In this document: positions 52,301 through 60,604 of the stretch, piece by piece
Position numbering within the stretch: the stretch's first letter is position 1
How the letters are laid out: each line of letters opens with the position of its first letter
Assembly (NCBI RefSeq): GCF_001718835.1
Contig: NZ_CP013444.1
Location: 2,108,001-2,172,000 of the forward strand
Direction: 5' to 3'
Length of the DNA: 64,000 bases
Source: Burkholderia cepacia
GTDB taxonomy: Bacteria; Pseudomonadota; Gammaproteobacteria; Burkholderiales; Burkholderiaceae
Made by a program: the position numbers and the translations under genes
Notes under the pieces: model-generated
Database searches by the model: none
Told to the model about the DNA's origin: nothing
Seen by the model: the letters and a program-made list of their open reading frames with translations, nothing else

Positions 52301-53157
52301 GTCACGCGGCCGATGGTGAGCCGGCTTGTCACCGACAACGCATGAATGTGCTCTTCGTCGATGCGCTTGCCGTCGGGCGGCAGGTAGCGCAGCGTCTCAT
52401 AGGCTGCGCCGTGCGGTTGGTGGCCGCCCATCGTGTCGCACAAGACCAGACGATGATGGCCGTCGTCATGCTCGAACCACCACCAGATCCCCCATTCCTC
52501 CCACAGGCGTTGCAGGAACGCCCAGTCCGTCTCGTACGCCTGACGCTGCAAGTCCCGCTTCGGGTAGATGCCGCGAGACACACCGGCCAGACGCTTGTCG
52601 ACCCGATACGGATATTTGGCGAGAACCGCGTCGGTGATCTCGACCACGCTCATGTCCTGAAACAGGCGGCAGTCTTGCGTCAGCGTCGCACGATGGAGCC
52701 ACGGACGTAGTTCCAGCTCATACAGGATCGAATGCCGATCCTGACCGGCAAGCCGGGCCGCCTCGATCAGCCCGGTGATTTCGCGTGCATTCGCGCCGAT
52801 GTCGGCGAGTCCGGCATGGCCTGCAAGGCCCGGTTTGCCTTCGAGCTGGATCAACACGGTCGCTTCGGTGCCCACCATCGTGTCGAGTTCGAGATCGGCC
52901 GTCCCGCTCGGCGAGAACGCATAGGCATCGTCGGTTCGCAGCGTGACCTGATAACGACATTCGTCGATGCGACCGATCGTTTCTCTCCCCTGCAATCGCA
53001 CCGGAACGAATACCGGCAGTCCGTCGACGCCATAAGTCGGCAGCGCCGCGCCGGAAATGGACAGGGTGCGCGACTGGGGGAGCGTCAACCCGACGTTGCC
53101 ACCGGGGTCGATGGCGTCGCCCAAACCGGCCATGTCACGGTCTTGTTCGTTTTTCAT
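49258..53157 (-). CDS. vgrG: Evolved VgrG with C-terminal metallopeptidase-like effector domain
   Basis: 1299 residues, about twice a plain VgrG. It is the T6SS puncturing spike. The gp27/gp5 part is at ~25-560 (ELRPWLHRATLTQDCRLFQDMS, WWWFEHDDGHHRLVL, WTDQYGRVKVQFGWDR, GIWLRVLSPWQG). A DUF2345-like region follows at ~590-790. A transthyretin-like segment lies near 850-915 (YRITLDNGRVIEGVSNERGETALV). The C-terminal domain holds an HExxH zinc-peptidase motif, LLYHEARHCQQ (H1135, E1136, H1139), and a later acidic segment LHEEDAY. The layout parallels P. aeruginosa VgrG2b. The ATG is at 53157; an in-frame TTG one codon earlier was rejected. The AT-rich 250 bases upstream probably hold the promoter. 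Confidence 0.9.
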   Translation of the reverse strand: MKNEQDRDMAGLGDAIDPGGNVGLTLPQSRTLSISGAALPTYGVDGLPVFVPVRLQGRETIGRIDECRYQVTLRTDDAYAFSPSGTADLELDTMVGTEATVLIQLEGKPGLAGHAGLADIGANAREITGLIEAARLAGQDRHSILYELELRPWLHRATLTQDCRLFQDMSVVEITDAVLAKYPYRVDKRLAGVSRGIYPKRDLQRQAYETDWAFLQRLWEEWGIWWWFEHDDGHHRLVLCDTMGGHQPHGAAYETLRYLPPDGKRIDEEHIHALSVTSRLTIGRVTVTDYDYTRPRAKLTVTEENPRETASADGEIYDWGDYSQPLAGAHGLAGQPNDTDVEARHFARVQLEAKRCAGLRANGKGNLRGLSVGRTFMLTGHPQQAANREYVVVSCMLDIEEIGDRAGRAQTCRVDTQFELLPANEPFRLARSVRKPCLSGPEKAIVVGPAGQEIWTDQYGRVKVQFGWDRHGKLDEHSGIWLRVLSPWQGIEMGATLLPRVGHEVAVEHYYGDPDLPVIVGSAVNAFHQPALDLPDNQAVTVLRGREFQGTASGHVAIDDTQGQIQTQIASDAGASQLSLGNLRRIVRKKGRADARGKGFELRTDFWGVVRALRGLFVTTDGRAGGAGHAKDAREAVGRLTQAQELQASLCGLAQRHDAQQLDADQSDVAKAIKARNDAIRGKPSGGEHDFPELAEADLVLSSAAGISLAAQRCAHIASNEDVAVTSGRHVGLAVGRSLFASVANALSLFVHKAGMKLVAAAGNVRIEAQTDGIDMTAKQAVTITSTTDRIHLHAAKEIVLHAGSTEVRISERGYVVRTAGEHTVHAGSHQADVPQTRPMRLPVTPDNPGRFAAHFVLMEHASGFALPRQPYRITLDNGRVIEGVSNERGETALVTDHDITFGTVELLAASDPDKVIAVNHAAIVRDIATPYAATAPNADKRTAKIRGKTASTPEQGATSENQQPMFATCDPLNFGLRFHHFINGARQSDVRANRPRNDVVYPVTKAYTAAIKDILRRIQWGKYKTLDGSVPLELKAGIAKVVGRVLSDALGEGPFGLPKGYADESEGGMPRIDIVSAQQGQARYNMRPDVSASFVQKNWVIAIQEKEVAKIIVAADDAAVLDGRLKAFADLLYHEARHCQQTFWMVALLRQHKNDYMAFSRAMKVYEDNLPKSIFSAMGTSKIPDDERVVVGLHRMLVFHYYWMISYIHNQAGGAYVKPDLPIAQAEVSKLLNVSPETAAKMVSFEEGYRSQLHEEDAYACADVVQAYWDRGDRALVFNPGTCTDKYDAALRAVGARS

Positions 53158-53413
53158 CAACGACTCGCGCGAGGAATGAAAGCGTTCTTTTACCTCGCAA
53201 CGAAACGCCGTGCAATTTTCGAGATGAGAATTGACGGTTTGTGATGAATATGGTCGGTTGTGCTATGAGAATTTCGAACATATCAGAATTGTTTTAAAGC
53301 CAATTGAGATTATTCCAACTTGTTTTTCATTCCTTATTCAGTAGCCCGACCCGAAGGGGGTGGGCTATCCGAAGCGAAACCGCCGAACTAGCGCCACCGC
53401 GCAAAAACGCGCG

Positions 53414-53637
53414 ATGCTCGCGCGGCTCACGCTGAAGAAGATGACCTACCGGACGCTGACCGATGCGCAACGACTCGCGGTGTCGGGATCGACAACGAGG
53501 AATTCGTGCGCGGGATGGTGGCCGTTGCCGTTCCGGCTAAAAGCACCGCGAGCGGCCGGATGCTCACGGTGCATGCGCCGACCGCGCGCGCGACGCTCAG
53601 CGACCTGCTGGAGGCGGTGCAGAAGATACGGGAGTAA
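53414..53637 (+). pseudogene. Relic of an IclR-family regulator, C-terminal end
   Basis: Two short segments in different frames together resemble the end of an IclR effector domain: MLARLTLKKMTYRTLTDAQRLA, then after a frameshift GIDNEEFVRGMVAVAVP, GRMLTVHAPTARATLSDLLE and AVQKIRE stop. The N-terminal DNA-binding domain is missing. Confidence 0.65.
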
Positions 53638-53664
53638 CAAGCCGGCTCGCGCAGCCGTTCAAGC

Positions 53665-53988
53665 TCACGCGAGCTGATAGCGCAGCCAGAAGGTTTCGCG
53701 GCACGCGTTGTCGAACGTCATCCGCGTCGGGCCGATCGGCTGCGCATCGGGATGGCGGAGCACGTCGTAGTCGATCCAGCATTCGACGCACAGCAGGTCG
53801 GACGGCGCGCGGTCCTGCTCGACCGAGCGGCGCACGATCGCGCCGTTGTCGAAGCGGTATTCGGTTTCGTCGCGCGTGACCTCGACATCGTCGTCGGTCC
53901 AGCGGTCGTGCGACGTCGTGTGCGACACGATCGACACCGGGCCCGCGAGCCCGTGGATCGCGGCAACGTAGGAAATGAGCTTGTCCAT
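53665..53988 (-). CDS. Hypothetical protein
   Basis: 107 residues, acidic, soluble, no signal peptide: MDKLISYVAAIHGLAGPVSI, DDDVEVTRDETEYRFDNGAIVRRS and CRETFWLRYQLA. The pattern looks like a complete small globular protein with beta strands. Codon use matches the host and the frame is clean, so it is probably a real gene. No family recognised. It lies 122 bases from the DUF2891 gene on the same strand. Confidence 0.65.
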   Translation of the reverse strand: MDKLISYVAAIHGLAGPVSIVSHTTSHDRWTDDDVEVTRDETEYRFDNGAIVRRSVEQDRAPSDLLCVECWIDYDVLRHPDAQPIGPTRMTFDNACRETFWLRYQLA

Positions 53989-54110
53989 GACGATGCAGCG
54001 AACTGGCGGATGGCCGATTCGCGCGACGCGCGATGCGCGATGCGAGAAACGGCCCGAGCGGCGAGTATAGCCGCGCACCGATGACCTTGCCGCCCGTGGG
54101 GTTTCGCGCG

Positions 54111-55133
54111 CTATGCCTCCAGCGCGAGCAACGCGAACGTCGCGAGCCAGTGCTCGCCCATGTAGTCGCCGGCCACGTGCGCGAGCGCGCTCGCGAGGTG
54201 CCGGCCGGCCGCATCGAGCAGCTTCGCGCGCCGCGCGTCGCCTTCCGGCAGCGCGCCGGCGAGCGCGCGCTGGCACCACGCGCGGCTCAGGTTCAGCCCG
54301 TCGAGGTGGGCGATCTTGCCGTCGCTGCGATCGCTGACCGTCGCCGGCTCGAACAGCGTCGCCGGCTCGCCGCGTGCCAGATCGGGCAGGAAGCGCGCGA
54401 ACCAGCCGTCGAATTCGGCGGCCGGCAGCACGCGCCGCATCAGCTCGGCCTCCATCAGCGCGGGCGACAGGAATTCGTCGCCCGACGGCTCCCACGCCTG
54501 GCACGCGACATCGTTCAGGTGCCAGCGCTTCGCGGTATCGACGATCAGCGCCGCGAGCCCGTCGCGCTGCGTGTCGCGCGCGAAGTCGAGCGTGAGCGCC
54601 AGCGCGAACGCGGTGTTGAAGTGCGTGCCGACGCGCAGCGGATAGGTCGCTTTCGGCAGGAAGACCTCGAAGCGCGCGACGAACGCGTCGGTCAGCGGCG
54701 TGAATGCCTTCGCCCAGCGCGCGGCCTGCGGCAGCGCGCCCCTCAGCGCGAGCCGCTCGAGCTGCGCGGCGAGCGCGAGCAGCCACGCCCAGCCGTAAGG
54801 CCGCTCGAAGCCGCTGTTGTGCGGCAGCGCGAGGTACGCGCGCTCGCCGGCGACGTTCGCATCGGTGAAGTGCGCATCGACGATCGCGACGATGCGTTCG
54901 GCCTCCGGCAAGGCCGGGTAGCGTTCGAGCACGCGCAGCACGAGCCAGTAGCCGTGCACGCACGAGTGCCAGTCGTAGCTGCCGTAGAAGATCGGATGCA
55001 GCGCGCGCGGCCCCTGCACGTCCTGCGGGCCGGCGAGCGCATGCGTGAGCTTGTTCGGATATTCGCGGGTCAGGTGCGCGAGCGCGAGCGACGCGAATTT
55101 CGACGCGAGTTCGGGGGTGAGTCGTGCAGTCAT
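54111..55133 (-). CDS. DUF2891 domain-containing protein
   Basis: 340 residues from the ATG after AGAGGA. The sequence matches the DUF2891 pattern along its length: LTREYPNKLTHAL, HPIFYGSYDWHSCVHGYWLVLRVLERYP, ERPYGWAWLLALAAQLE, NTAFALALTLDFARD, CQAWEPSGDEFLSPALMEAELM and GDYMGEHWLATFALLAL. The conserved Trp/His/Glu residues and helical repeats suggest an alpha/alpha-barrel hydrolase-like fold. Biochemical function unknown. Cytoplasmic by absence of a signal. Confidence 0.85.
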   Translation of the reverse strand: MTARLTPELASKFASLALAHLTREYPNKLTHALAGPQDVQGPRALHPIFYGSYDWHSCVHGYWLVLRVLERYPALPEAERIVAIVDAHFTDANVAGERAYLALPHNSGFERPYGWAWLLALAAQLERLALRGALPQAARWAKAFTPLTDAFVARFEVFLPKATYPLRVGTHFNTAFALALTLDFARDTQRDGLAALIVDTAKRWHLNDVACQAWEPSGDEFLSPALMEAELMRRVLPAAEFDGWFARFLPDLARGEPATLFEPATVSDRSDGKIAHLDGLNLSRAWCQRALAGALPEGDARRAKLLDAAGRHLASALAHVAGDYMGEHWLATFALLALEA

Positions 55134-55422
55134 GGTCCTCTCGTCGGTTCGTCGATAACGGAAACGGACGCGGGCATCCGTAGCGCGTCGCGCCTGTCCT
55201 TCGGTTCGAAAAGCGCCGCCGCACGCGATGTTGAAGTTCGCGGCCATCGGCGTCATCAGCGTACCGCAGAAGCCGCCTGCCGCGCATTTCGTCCGATGAT
55301 TCGCCGCGCGCCGGCGGCCGTCCGAAAACGCCGCCCTGCCCCGCCGGGCGGGCCGCCCGCATGGCGGAGCCCCCATGCAGCAACTACACTGGAAAACATC
55401 CGCAGCACTCGGGAGAGCCGCC

Positions 55423-55647
55423 ATGATTGACGTATACGAGACCATCGGCAGCCGCGCGTTCTCCGCCCATCTGGCGAAGGACGGGATGGTGACGCTGATG
55501 GAGCAACGCCATGAGGTCGACCGCGTGACGCTCGCCACCGCCTATGCCGCGCTCGTCGAGGACGTCGAGCAGGAAGACGACCTGCGCGACGCGACCGTCG
55601 AAGGGATGATGCGGGCGCTGATCCAGGGATACGCGCGCAGCCATTGA
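55423..55647 (+). CDS. Small hypothetical protein
   Basis: 74 residues, acidic, helical, starting at an ATG behind GGGAG. MIDVYETIGSRAFSAHLAKD and DVEQEDDLRDATVEGMMRAL look like a compact helical protein. It stands alone between the divergent DUF2891 gene and the wsp region. No family recognised. Confidence 0.65.
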   Translation: MIDVYETIGSRAFSAHLAKDGMVTLMEQRHEVDRVTLATAYAALVEDVEQEDDLRDATVEGMMRALIQGYARSH

Positions 55648-56232
55648 GCCGGCGCTGGTTGCGCATGCTAGCGCCGCTCGTAGAAGCGACGCAGCACGAA
55701 ATGAAGCGGCATCGCCACGACCATCACGATCAGCGCGGCCTCATCGGATGACGTGGCGTCCGCCCAGCCGCCCGCCGTGCGATCGGAGCCGAACAGGCCA
55801 ACCAGGATCACCACGAGCCCGCCGAGCGCGCACGCGACCCGCGACGGCGAACGGGGCCCAGTCGCCGTTCATCGCGTCGTCACGCCCCTTTTCATAGCCC
55901 CACCGATTCGGCAGCCATTCCCGATCGAATGCGATATCGCATCGCCTGCCGATCGGGATTCAGGCGGCAAATATTCACCGACGCGCACACGGCTTTCATT
56001 GCAATCGGCTTACTGGGCAAGCCCGCCACACATGCGCGCTGCGCCCGCCGACGCCTGCGCCTAAAACCCGCACGTTCTTGCCAATCGAATTACGACAATC
56101 GTCCGAACAATCACCTATCTTTAATGGCATGAAAAAGCGCGATGCAATGCGCGGAAAATTCGATTGCGATCGGACGCCCCGCATGACAGCATGCGGGCGT
56201 CCTACGACCGACCATCCTCCGGGAGACACCCC
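55648..56232. other. Upstream region of wspA with a possible small membrane ORF
   Basis: About 585 bases. On the minus strand, 55668-55870 reads as a hydrophobic peptide (CALGGLVVILVGLFGSD, then LIVMVVAMPLHFVLRRFYERR stop) with two membrane segments, but no start codon fits its frame, so it is either a remnant or starts unusually. The AT-richer 56060-56160 probably holds the wspA promoter. Otherwise I see nothing. Confidence 0.4.
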
Positions 56233-57909
56233 ATGGCCACTGCGACGCCCCGTGCCGGCATCCCCCTGCTGCCCGCCCCGCTGCGCGGCGGACGGTTCAC
56301 GCTCGGCACGCGCATCGTGCTCAGCTTCGGCACGATTTTCGTGCTGATGCTCGTCATGGCCGCGATTTCATACAGCCGTTTGAAGGCCATCGACGACGAG
56401 GCCGACAGCCTCAAGCGGGATTCGGTGCCGGGCCTGTTCCAGTCGACGTCGCTGCGTGCCGCCGCCAGTGAAAGCTACGTCATCCTGCAACGGGCCATCT
56501 TCGTCGATACGGACGCGGACGCCGCGAAGCGCAACCTCGACCGGATGCCTGACGCGCTGCGGCATCTCGAACAGGCGTCGACCCGGTATGAGGCCACGCT
56601 GTTCCGCGACGACGACAAGGCGCGCTTCCACGAATTCCGGGCCGCATACGACGCGTACCTGCTGCTCGCGAACGAGCTGACCCGCACGGCGGCGGGCGAC
56701 CGCGCGGGCGCGCGGACCGGCTTCGCGCGCCTGAGCGCGGCGTGGGACCGCGTGATCCACGCCGCGGACACGCTGGTCGACGAAAACCACACCCAGGCGG
56801 ACGATTCGGCGCAACTGATCCACGCGTCGGTGACCGGCGCGGAGGTTACCGTCGCGACCGCGCTGAGCGTCGTGCTGCTGGCCGCGCTCGGGCTCGGCTA
56901 CACGCTGTATCGCGCGATCACCGGGCCGATGGCGCACCTCGTCGAAGTACACGACGCGATGCGCACCGGCAACCTGACCCAGCGGCTCGACCTGCGCCGC
57001 CAGGACGAATTCGGCACGTTGCAGGACGGCTTCAACCGGATGAGCGACGAGCTCGCGAATCTCGTCGCGCAGGCGCAGCAATCGTCGCTGCAGGTCACGA
57101 CGTCGGTCGCCGAGATCGCGGCGACGTCGAAGGAGCAGCAAGCCACCGCGAACGAGACGGCCGCGACGACGACCGAGATCGGCGCAACCTCCCGCGAAAT
57201 CCTCGCGACGTCGCGCGACCTGCTGCATACGATGAACGAGGTGTCGTCGGTCGCCGAGCAGTCGGCGGCGCTCGCCGGCGCGAGCCAGAGCGGCCTCGCG
57301 CACATGGAGGAAATGATGCGCAGCGTGATGGAGGCGGCCGGCTCGGTGAACGCGAAGCTCGCGATCCTCAACGAGAAGGCGGTCAACATCAACCAGGTCG
57401 TCGCGACCATCACGAAGGTCGCGGACCAGACCAACCTGCTGTCGCTGAACGCGGCGATCGAGGCCGAGAAGGCCGGCGAATACGGCCGCGGCTTCGCGGT
57501 CGTCGCGACCGAGATCCGCCGCCTCGCGGACCAGACGGCGGTGGCGACCGACGATATCGAGCAGACGGTGAAGGAGATCCAGTCAGCCGTGTCGGCCGGC
57601 GTGATGGGGATGGACCGCTTCTCCGAGGAAGTGCGGCGCGGGATGCGCGACATCCAGCAGGTCGGCGGGCAGCTGTCGCAGATCATCCACGAGGTGCAGG
57701 CGCTCGCGCCGCGCTTCCAGATGGTCAACGAAGGGATGCAGACACAGGCGAGCGGCGCCGAGCAGATCACGCAGGCGCTGTCGCAGTTGTCGGAAGCCGC
57801 GCAGCAGACGGCCGAATCGCTGCGCCAGTCGTCGCAGGCGATCGACGACCTGACGCTGGTCGCGAACCAGCTGCGCACCGGCGTGTCGCGCTTCAAGATC
57901 GACGGCTGA
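56233..57909 (+). CDS. wspA: WspA, membrane chemoreceptor for surface sensing
   Basis: 558 residues from the ATG after GGGAG. Methyl-accepting protein: TM1 (27-46), periplasmic four-helix-bundle sensor (about 48-200), TM2 (204-225), HAMP, then a signalling hairpin whose tip is VADQTNLLSLNAAIEAEKAGEYGRGFAVVATEIRRLADQTA (about 397-437). The AEKAGEYGRGF form with Glu-Lys is typical of WspA. In Pseudomonas it reports surface contact/envelope stress to WspE. First gene of the operon, followed by wspB 16 bases on. Confidence 0.93.
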   Translation: MATATPRAGIPLLPAPLRGGRFTLGTRIVLSFGTIFVLMLVMAAISYSRLKAIDDEADSLKRDSVPGLFQSTSLRAAASESYVILQRAIFVDTDADAAKRNLDRMPDALRHLEQASTRYEATLFRDDDKARFHEFRAAYDAYLLLANELTRTAAGDRAGARTGFARLSAAWDRVIHAADTLVDENHTQADDSAQLIHASVTGAEVTVATALSVVLLAALGLGYTLYRAITGPMAHLVEVHDAMRTGNLTQRLDLRRQDEFGTLQDGFNRMSDELANLVAQAQQSSLQVTTSVAEIAATSKEQQATANETAATTTEIGATSREILATSRDLLHTMNEVSSVAEQSAALAGASQSGLAHMEEMMRSVMEAAGSVNAKLAILNEKAVNINQVVATITKVADQTNLLSLNAAIEAEKAGEYGRGFAVVATEIRRLADQTAVATDDIEQTVKEIQSAVSAGVMGMDRFSEEVRRGMRDIQQVGGQLSQIIHEVQALAPRFQMVNEGMQTQASGAEQITQALSQLSEAAQQTAESLRQSSQAIDDLTLVANQLRTGVSRFKIDG

Positions 57910-57925
57910 CGCGCCGAACGACGCG

Positions 57926-58438
57926 ATGCTCTTCCTTCTTTTCGAACTCGACGGCGAACGCTACGCGCTGGAGGCAACGCGGATCGTCGAAGTGCTGGCG
58001 CTCGCGCCGGTGAAGTCGATTCCCGGTGCGCCGCCGTGGATCGCCGGCGCGATCGACCGCCACGGCAAACCGGTGCCGGTGATCGACGTCGCGCAGCTCG
58101 CGCTCGGGCGCGCGGCACGCCGGCTGCGCTCGACGCGGCTCGTCGTGGTGCGCTACTGCACGCCCGATGCGCAGCCCGATGCGCCGCCCGACTCGGGTAG
58201 CGCGGCCGGGCGCATGCTCGGGCTGATCGTCGAGCATGCGACGCAGACGTGCCGGATCGACCCCGCCCGGTTCGCCGACAGCGGGATCGCGACGCCGCAT
58301 GCGCGCTGGCTCGGGCCGGTTGCCGGCGACGCGTCCGGATTCGTGCAATGGGTCGACGTCCGGCGCATGCTCGACGACGATGCCCGCGCGCTGCTGTTCC
58401 CGCCCGCGCAGCCGCTGCCGCAGGCGGTCTCCGGATGA
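57926..58438 (+). CDS. wspB: WspB, CheW-like coupling protein
   Basis: 170 residues, a single CheW domain: LLFELDGERYALEATRIVEVLAL, SIPGAPPWIAGAIDRHGKPVPVIDVAQL and RLVVVRY. It couples the receptor to the kinase WspE. The stop overlaps wspC by four bases (ATGA). Confidence 0.88.
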   Translation: MLFLLFELDGERYALEATRIVEVLALAPVKSIPGAPPWIAGAIDRHGKPVPVIDVAQLALGRAARRLRSTRLVVVRYCTPDAQPDAPPDSGSAAGRMLGLIVEHATQTCRIDPARFADSGIATPHARWLGPVAGDASGFVQWVDVRRMLDDDARALLFPPAQPLPQAVSG

Positions 58439-59868
58439 CGGCCGCGATGAACGCCGACGATCCCCGCTTCGACGCGTGGCTCTCGTGCGAGACCGGCATG
58501 GACCCCGCCACGCTCGGAAACCACGCGCTGGCGCGCGCCGTCGCCGAACGCGCGCGCGTCGCGCTGGGCGATGCGCGCCCGCCCGCCGGCGACGGCGCGA
58601 TCGATGCCTACTGGCAGTTGCTGAACGCGTCGGCCGACGAGCGGCAGGCGCTGATCGAGACGCTGGTCGTGCCGGAAACCTGGTTCTTCCGCGACCGCGA
58701 GGCGTTCGCCGCGCTCGCGCGGCTCGCCGACGCGCGGCTCGTGCGCGAGCCGGCGCGCACGCTGCGGGTGCTGAGCGCGCCGTGCTCGACCGGCGAGGAG
58801 CCCTATTCGATCGCGATGGCGCTGCTCGACGCCGGCATCGGCCCGTCGCGCTTCAGCGTCGACGCGATCGACATCAGCGCGCGCGCGATCGAGCGCGCCC
58901 GGGACGGCCTCTACGGCCGCAATTCGTTTCGCGGCCATCCGCTCGAATTCCGCGACCGCCATTTCCGCGAGACGGCCGGCGGCTGGCAGCTCGACGCGCG
59001 CGTGCAGGAGCCGGTCCGGTTCGTGCGGGCAAGCCTGTTCGACCTGCCGCTCGACGCCGCCGCGCGCTACGACTTCATCTTCTGCCGCAACGTGCTGATC
59101 TACTTCAACCGCGACGCGCAGGACCAGTCGATCCGGCTGCTCGACCAGCAGCTCGCGGACGGCGGCACGATCTTCGTCGGGCCGGCCGAGACCGGCCTGA
59201 TGATGCGCCATCCGCTGACGCCCGCGCGCATCCCGCTCGCGTTCGCGTTCCATCGCGCGCCGCCGGGCGCGATGACGCCGACGACGGCGGGCGCCACCGC
59301 ATCGGACGGCAAGCCGCCGAACGCCGCGCGCGCCCAGCCGGCGCGACCGGCGAAGGCGCCGTTCGTGGCAGCGGCCCGCGTCGCCGCCGCCGTGCACATG
59401 CCTGCGCCCGCGGCACCCGCACCGGTCGCGCGCACCCGGGCGGCCCTGCCCGACGGACGCTTGCCGCTTCGCGCCGCGCCTGCCTCGTCGCCCGCCGGCG
59501 CCACGCCGACGCTCGACGACGCCCGCCAACTCGCCGACACGGGCCGGCTCGACGAAGCCGAGCGCGCCGCGCACGCGTTCACGATCGTGCACGGGCCGCA
59601 CGCGGACGCGTTCTACCTGCTCGGGCTGATCGCCGATGCGCGCGGCCTCGACGCCGACGCGCAGGACTTCTATCGCAAGACGCTGTATCTGGAGCCGGCC
59701 CATTACGAAGCGCTGACGCACCTCGCCACGCTGCGCGACGCGGCCGGCGACGCCGACGGCGCGCGGCAGCTGATGGCGCGCGCGCAACGCGCGAGCGCGC
59801 TGCGCGGCGCGCCGACGGCCGACCTGACGAATGACCGCGGAGGAACCGATGGTTCACGCCGCTCATGA
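58435..59868 (+). CDS. wspC: WspC, CheR-type methyltransferase with TPR tail
   Basis: 477 residues. SAM-dependent receptor methyltransferase: VVPETWFFRDREAFAAL (about 78-95), SAM site LSAPCSTGEEPYSIAMALL (113-131), DAIDISARAIERAR and FCRNVLIYF (216-224). A long Ala/Pro linker (about 280-370) leads to TPR-like helices (ADAFYLLGLIADARGLDADAQDFYRKTLYLEPAHYEALTHLA), as in WspC of Pseudomonas. It methylates WspA and thereby raises output. Confidence 0.9.
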   Translation: MTAAMNADDPRFDAWLSCETGMDPATLGNHALARAVAERARVALGDARPPAGDGAIDAYWQLLNASADERQALIETLVVPETWFFRDREAFAALARLADARLVREPARTLRVLSAPCSTGEEPYSIAMALLDAGIGPSRFSVDAIDISARAIERARDGLYGRNSFRGHPLEFRDRHFRETAGGWQLDARVQEPVRFVRASLFDLPLDAAARYDFIFCRNVLIYFNRDAQDQSIRLLDQQLADGGTIFVGPAETGLMMRHPLTPARIPLAFAFHRAPPGAMTPTTAGATASDGKPPNAARAQPARPAKAPFVAAARVAAAVHMPAPAAPAPVARTRAALPDGRLPLRAAPASSPAGATPTLDDARQLADTGRLDEAERAAHAFTIVHGPHADAFYLLGLIADARGLDADAQDFYRKTLYLEPAHYEALTHLATLRDAAGDADGARQLMARAQRASALRGAPTADLTNDRGGTDGSRRS

Positions 59869-60604
59869 CGACCGCGCGCCGGCGCGGCGCATCGACGACT
59901 GCTGGAACCGCATCGGCACGCGCGGCGACGGTACGTGCCCGCGCCTCGCGGCGCACGCGCGCTGCCTGAACTGCCCGGTGTTCGCGCAGGCCGCCGCGAC
60001 GCTGCTCGACCGGCCGCTCTCCGACGCGGATTTCGCCGAGGCCGCGCGCACGGCCCATGAGGCCCATGACACTCATAAGGCCCATAAGGCGCCGCCGGAT
60101 GCGCGCGCCGACGATGCGAACGCGCCGCAAACCGCGCTCGCGTTCCGGATCGCCGACGAATGGCTCGGGCTGCCCGTCCCCGCGCTGCGCCAGATCGACG
60201 GGCCGCGGCCGATCCATCCGCTGCCGCATCGGCGCAACGGCGTGGTGCTCGGGCTCGTCAACGTCCGCGGCACGCTGACGATCGCCGCGTCGCTCGGCGC
60301 GCTTCTCAGCCTCGATCTCGGCCTCGACCTCGGCCTCGAGCACGACGCCGCCGGCCGGCATGCGCCGCGCCACGCGCATGCGCGGCTGCTGGTCGTCGAG
60401 CATCGCGGCGACACGGTCGCGCTGCCCGTCGACGAGGTCGAGGGCGTGCTGCGTTTCGCGGCATCCGCGCTGCTGCCGGCGCCGACGACGCTCGCCCACG
60501 CCGCCACGATGCACACGCGAGGCCTGCTCGCGTGGCGCGACACGACGCTCGGGCTGCTCGATACCGACCGCGTGTTCGACTCGCTCGCCCGGAGCCTGCG
60601 ATGA
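59849..60604 (+). CDS. wspD: WspD, second CheW-like coupling protein
   Basis: 251 residues from the ATG six bases after GGAGG, overlapping the wspC end by 20 bases; an ATG six codons upstream is an alternative. The N-terminal extension with DCWNRIG and CLNCPVFAQAA is characteristic of WspD. A CheW domain follows: TALAFRIADEWLGLPVPALRQI, HPLPHRRNGVVLGLVNVRGTLTIAASL and LLVVEHRGDTVALPVDEVEGVLRF. A repeat-like HEAHDTHKAHKAP insertion stands between them. The stop overlaps wspE (ATGA). Confidence 0.9.
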   Translation: MVHAAHDDRAPARRIDDCWNRIGTRGDGTCPRLAAHARCLNCPVFAQAAATLLDRPLSDADFAEAARTAHEAHDTHKAHKAPPDARADDANAPQTALAFRIADEWLGLPVPALRQIDGPRPIHPLPHRRNGVVLGLVNVRGTLTIAASLGALLSLDLGLDLGLEHDAAGRHAPRHAHARLLVVEHRGDTVALPVDEVEGVLRFAASALLPAPTTLAHAATMHTRGLLAWRDTTLGLLDTDRVFDSLARSLR

